Source of the DNA: Amoebidium appalachense
Lineage: Eukaryota > Ichthyosporea
Direction: 5' to 3'
DNA length: 64,000 nucleotides
Assembly (NCBI GenBank): GCA_963693365.1
Contig: CAVNZM010000009.1
Span: 5,890,001-5,954,000, forward strand
The position numbers were made by a program, and so were the translations under genes. Below the pieces are notes generated by a model. It made no database searches, was not told the origin of the DNA, and saw only the letters and a program-made list of their open reading frames with translations. Positions 57,045 through 64,000 of the stretch are shown piece after piece (position 1 is the first letter of the stretch; every line of letters starts with the position of its first letter).

Positions 57045-57852
57045 AATGTGCCCCTGGAGTACGAGGGTCACATGAAAAAAACACAACGTTGTAGCTCGTA
57101 TAGAACCCCCCTTGTAGCATAGTATATGTACATATGTTACCTAGACATTATTGGTCTTTCAATAACTACCCACAGAACAGCCTCTAGCACGAGAGATTTA
57201 CCACAACGTTTATGGGGGGGATGGTGAATGTGCCTCTGGAGTACGAGGGTCACACGAAAAAAACACAACATTGTATCTCGAATAGAACCCCCCTTGTAGC
57301 ATAGTATATGTACATATGTTACCTAGACATTATTGGTTTTTTCAATAACTACCCACAGAACAGCTTCTAGCACGAGACCTTTACCACAAAGTTTATGGGG
57401 GGGATGGTGAATGGGCCCCTGGAGTACGAGGGTCACACGAAAAAAACACAACGTTGTAGCTCGTATAGAACCCCCCTTGTAGCATAGTATAAGTACATGT
57501 GTTACCTAGACATTATTCGTTTTTTCAATAACTACCCACAGAACAGCTTCTAGCACGAGAGCTTTACCGCAAAGTTTATGGGGGGGATGGTGAATGTGCC
57601 CCTGGAGTACGAGGGTCACACGAAAAAAACACAACGTTGTAGCTCGTATAGAACCCCCCTTGTAGCATAGTATATGTACATAGTATGTTAGCTAGACATT
57701 ATTGGTTTTTTCAATAACTACCCACAGAACAGCTTCTAGCACGAGACCTTTACCACAAAGTTTATGGGGGGGATGGTGAATGTGCCCCTGGAGTACGAGG
57801 GTCACACGAAAAAAACACAATGTTGTAGCTCGAATAGACCGCCCTTGTAGCA
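57045..57852 (-). repeat. ~183-bp satellite, about 4.4 copies, inverted
   Basis: Reverse complement of the array at 38085-40005. The CAATAACTACCCACAGAAC marker recurs at about 57160, 57343, 57527 and 57713. The array begins at the gap, so its true length is unknown. Confidence 0.92.
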
Positions 57853-58089
57853 AACGACACTGCAAGTAATCAATCCCCTTGTTGGGGCGAGTAAAGAGTG
57901 ACGGCACAAGAATCGTTATTCTTCATTTTGACAAAAGGGCTAGAGTAGGTACAATAATAATGGGTATTACAAATATCTGTATGATGTAAGTGTAACACTG
58001 ATTTTTTCATTTTTTTTATGTATGTATATCTTGTTGGGTGGAAGTACTATTGGCCTTGGTGCCGACAACTCATCACAGCTCACCAGGTC
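57853..58089. other. Unique sequence, no gene seen
   Basis: AT-rich, no domain recognised. Confidence 0.4.
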
Positions 58090-58169
58090 CTACATGTCGT
58101 TAATAAACAGCACATTCCCCCTTCCTTTCTTCTCACCTTCTGCCACGCGCTTGCCAAAAAGACGGCGTC
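58090..58169 (-). CDS. Candidate terminal exon of an unknown gene
   Basis: The minus strand shows a pyrimidine tract (T12) and ACACAG acceptor at 58170-58175, then an open stretch reading RRLFGKRVAEGEKKGRGNV and LFINDM to a TAG stop at 58092-58090. The residue mix is unlike the surrounding repeats. Upstream exons are not recognised within the window; if real they lie above 58200. A chance ORF remains possible. Confidence 0.35.
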
Positions 58170-58439
58170 CTGTGTAAAAAAAAAAAAGGAGTACTAGTAG
58201 CCTACCGGTGGCGGGCTGGAGATTCGATTCATCACGAGTCGAAGCCTTTCATGCATGAGTCATGACACATTCAGGCATGCCAGTACATAAACGACTCTAC
58301 CTGGACCACCACATGATCATCTCTCTCCTTTAGTTAGTTAGTTAATATAATTAGTTAGGGTTTGCAAGCAGGGCCGAAAAGAGAGAGCCCCGAGCAGAGA
58401 TCTACGTAATTATTAGCTAGGAGAGGGGTGGAAAAGAGA

Positions 58440-60850
<2,411 letters not shown>

Positions 60851-61008
60851 TCAGATCATGCCGAACCCTTCAGCGTTCTGTATGGCCGTGATCAGGCGCT
60901 CTCTCAGCTTCTCCAAGGACGAATACTCGCACAGCAGCAGTACGTTGAAGCACGTGTGTGCTGTGGGCAGCCTAAAAACATAAAGAATGTCAGTCTTTTT
61001 GTTTCTGT

Positions 61009-61064
<56 letters not shown>

Positions 61065-61707
61065 CGCGGGAGGCCCCTGTCTGACTGGTCCCTCACTACA
61101 CTTCACTGTGACTTTCCAACTTCAATCAAAAACTTGCTCAATGCTGGGTAGCACGTAGCCACACACACGTGTGTGTGGTTGTGTGTGTGTGGTTGTGTGT
61201 GTGTGTGTGTGTGTCTGTGTACAAGTGAGTGAGCGAGCGAGCGAGCGAGTGGTGTGTAATATAGAAAAACCCACCTATCTGAGTCAGGACCGTTCTTTGC
61301 TATGATGAAGTTCAGCTTTGCCAGTCCCCCGATGGGAACCCGGTCACTGTGAGCAATCAAAAACATCAGCCACTTACTCCTCTCCTCTCTCAGTTACCCC
61401 CCCCCCCCCCCCCCCCCCCCCACCCCCCCCCCCCAAACAACAACACAGACACCAAAAAAAAAAAAAAACTTTTTAAAAACAAACAAACAAACAAACAAAC
61501 AAGCAGGGAAGCAAGCAAGCACGCAAACAAACCAACATGAAAAACAACAGGATTTCCCAAGCAAGCATACAGCAAGCTTGAGCGTTGAAAAAAAAAAGGA
61601 GGGAGGTGCATGAGGTTGTGTGTGCCGTTGTGCGCGTATCAGGGTGTTGTTTGTGGGAAACATGATTTGGTGGGATGGGTTGGTCAAGATGGGAAAAAGG
61701 GTAGGAG

Positions 61708-61738
<31 letters not shown>

Positions 61739-61880
61739 AAGGAGACGGGGGAGGGGGGAGAGGGGGTAATGATATGGATGCAGTGCGTTGTGATGAAAAT
61801 GAATTGAGGTGAGGGACATGCGTAAGAGGACGGACATGAAGGGAATGCAACCTAGACAAGACCCACAAACACTCCCGCCC

Positions 61881-61953
<73 letters not shown>

Positions 61954-62142
61954 CGCGTGTTTGTGTACGTGTGCGCGTGTTGAAGTGTACGAGTGCGCAC
62001 ATGTTCGAGTTTGTGTGCATGTGTGTTTCCGTGCGTGTGTGCGCGCGCGGTGTGTGTGTGGTTTGTTTCGTTCGGTGGAAAGTAGGAGAGAAGGGGGCGG
62101 GGGGTGGGGGGAGAGGGAGGGGTGGTGGCGGTGGCGGTGGTG

Positions 62143-62190
<48 letters not shown>

Positions 62191-62671
62191 GAGGGCTCTG
62201 CAGACCTGCCAGTGGCAAAGAACAGAAGCTTTTTCTTTTGGTCCTCGGTGAAGTCGTGAACCACAGACCAGAAGTATCTGTGATTTGCAGCCAATTAGAA
62301 ACCAGGACATAACATGCTGCAGACTAACTTAGTGCCCAACCAAAGCCAACCAACCACTGGAGGATCCCTCTTGCAATTTTTAATTAATGTTTCGCATAGA
62401 ACAGCAAAATACGGGCAAGAGCGAAAGCGAGAGCATGCTGCTGGTGGTAGTCGTGGCGACAGCCGGCGGCGGTGGTGTACGCGTGTATGTAAGGGTATAT
62501 GTTATTGTATTTTTACTATTACTATTACCATTACTATTGTTATTGTTATTATTAGTTATTATAATATTATAATTGGGGTGGGGTGGGTGGGGGGGGGGGG
62601 GGGGGGGGGGGGGGGATTCACATTACTATATGAGGGTAACGTGGTGACCGTGGAGATGTGCAGGGGAGTTG

Positions 62672-62702
<31 letters not shown>

Positions 62703-63553
62703 AAATGCGGAAAAGACGGCACGAACCCAAGTACAATACAGAATGTTAAGGACACGAGTCACCATATTTAACTTGAAACCACACACACACACAAAAAATA
62801 ACATACAGGTGTAATCATAGTCACCGCTCTTTCTTTGGACATGTGGGGAGTCGTGTGGGTGAGCGCGCCCCCCCACATGTTTAGAGAGAGTTCGTTCGTG
62901 TGCCCCTCCGGTGGGGTGGGGGGTGGGGGTGGGATAGGGTGGGGGGGGGTTTGAATGCGGAACACGGTACGAAGTACGCATACACGATGAGAAGCATGGT
63001 GCATGACACATGCAAAGGCAAACATTCAAGTATGCAACATCAGCCATGCGCACAGTATGCGTCATAAGCAGAGCCCATCCTCAGGGAGGGCCCAAGTCAT
63101 CAATTGCGTCTGAGTTTCGACCACTTAGCCCGCGTATATATGACTCTCCAACTCAGACAGCAGGGGGGGGGGGGGGGGGGGGGGGGAGGGAGGGAGGGAA
63201 TGATGTTGTGTTGCATTGAAGGTATTGAAGGTTGGTCTTTTCTTTCCTTTCTTCCCCGACCTCCAAACACTAAAACCAAAAAAAGCGTTGAGGGAGTGGG
63301 GGGGAGGGGGGGGGGGGGAGGGGGGGGGGGGGAGAGGGGGAGATGGGATGGTCGTGGTGGTCGCGTGTGTGTGTGCGGCGGGGGGGGGGGGGGGGGGGGG
63401 GGGGGGAGGTGGGTTCCAATACTGGATAACAGGGGTGTCCTTTGTGTAACCACCGTCATACACGGTACTCTGCTGTAGGGCCCTGAAATCAAGGTCTGGG
63501 CTGCCACACACTAGAAGCTCTACTTCCTCTGGCCGGAACAGCTGCATGGCGGG

Positions 63554-63597
<44 letters not shown>

Positions 63598-64000
63598 AGG
63601 ACCTGGTCGTTTAGTAGATACGTTACAGAGCACGAAGTATAACTTCTTCACGGTGTACAACACAATACATTTATTGGCCAAAGGGAGGGGAAGTGGGGAA
63701 GGGCGGGAAGCGGTGTGGGTGGTTGGGGGGTGGTGGTCGTGGTGGTGGGGCTAGGGGGAGGGAGAGACTCAACTGATTGAGAGAAGGGCGCGGGGGGGGG
63801 GGGGGGGGGGGGGGGGAGTCGTGGTGGTGGGACTAGGGGGCGGGAGAGACTCAACTGATTGAGAGAAGGGCCCGGGGGGGGGGGGGGGGGGAGTCGTGGT
63901 GGTGGGACTAGGGGGCGGGAGAGACTCAACCAAGTGAAGGGGGAGGAGGGGGAGGAATGCGGGGAGGGAAGGAGGGATGGACGGCAGGCACCTTTAGTGC
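60851..64000 (-). CDS. HECT-type E3 ubiquitin ligase, UBE3A/E6AP-like, 3' end
   Basis: Transfers ubiquitin to substrates through a thioester on the HECT cysteine. Minus-strand exons: 64000-63992 (partial, ends LK|GTGCC), 63541-63423 ([14 protein letters not shown] ... [11 protein letters not shown]), 62277-62206 ([20 protein letters not shown]), 61346-61275 ([13 protein letters not shown] ... KNGPDSDR), and 60971-60851 ([17 protein letters not shown] ... AEGFGMI, stop). All introns are GT-AG and all joins keep phase. The catalytic Cys is in HTCFN. The motif set matches UBE3A best from memory; other HECT classes are less similar. Introns (303-1145 bp) are filled with G/C homopolymers and GT repeats. 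The N-terminus lies outside the window. This is the one clearly intact host gene here. Confidence 0.92.
61885..61960 (+). repeat. (GT)n microsatellite in HECT intron
   Basis: About 30 GT units followed by CG-rich alternation. A G run at 61711-61738 and CGGTGG triplets at 62124-62140 lie nearby. Confidence 0.85.
63735..63940 (+). repeat. ~75-bp minisatellite, three copies, in HECT intron
   Basis: Units begin GTCGTGGTGGTGG at about 63737, 63819 and 63892. Each holds GAGAGACTCAAC and, in the first two, a G run of 20-30 bases at the end. Confidence 0.85.

Noticed and set aside
56255-57122. ORFs crossing the N gap
   Set aside because: They consist mostly of unknown residues and have no meaning.

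Overview
The window is a repeat-dominated stretch of a nuclear genome from a eukaryote with spliced genes. Evidence is GT-AG introns, a GC-AG intron, five or more transposon classes, hundreds of bases of GT and GA microsatellite, and dozens of G or C homopolymers of 20-50 bases. The mix of a chromodomain Ty3/gypsy element, Ty1/copia elements primed by an initiator-tRNA fragment, a split-direct-repeat tyrosine-recombinase retrotransposon, PIF/Harbinger and a UBE3A-type HECT ligase suits an alga or another deep-branching eukaryote. I cannot place the species from sequence alone.

Layout, left to right. 1-18326 holds a decayed LINE (minus strand) split by a complete 1.07-kb TRIM (226-1291) and by a 15.8-kb chromodomain gypsy element (2012-17823). 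That gypsy is split by a young copia element (5987-13371, minus), whose gag is in turn split by an inverted solo LTR of its own family (11135-12059). 5-bp target duplications support the levels. 18327-50875 is a second gypsy copy on the minus strand. Its leader is split by an insertion (21285-24841) made of tRNA-bearing LTR-like repeats and a PIF/Harbinger transposase. Its LTR is split by a 25.3-kb block (25117-50379) bounded by perfect 18-bp inverted repeats and a 2-bp target duplication.

That 25-kb block is the most notable object. On the minus strand of its left third it carries an intron-containing gene whose exons encode a zinc-ribbon domain of the DUF6729 type, a segment with DDE/RNase-H-like aspartate motifs, and an RNase D/WRN-type DEDDy exonuclease. 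Further ORFs with a Myb-like block and a CCHC-like cysteine cluster lie downstream. The rest is AT-rich sequence full of TTGGCAA/TTGCCAA motifs, a ~183-bp satellite array, microsatellites, and a nested 5.7-kb tyrosine-recombinase retrotransposon (43791-49449). I read the block as a giant DNA transposon of a kind I do not recognise.

50876-56544 is retroelement debris: a YVDD reverse-transcriptase remnant, a CCHC knuckle, a third gypsy 3' end, and a head-to-tail array of the TRIM seen at the left edge. A 500-bp assembly gap follows. 57045-57852 is the same 183-bp satellite in opposite orientation. 57853-60850 is mostly simple repeat, with one candidate terminal exon. 60851-64000 (minus) is the 3' end of a real host gene, a UBE3A/E6AP-like HECT ubiquitin ligase with intact splice sites and catalytic cysteine. 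Nearly all transposon ORFs carry frame breaks, often at homopolymers, so most copies are dead or the assembly has homopolymer errors.
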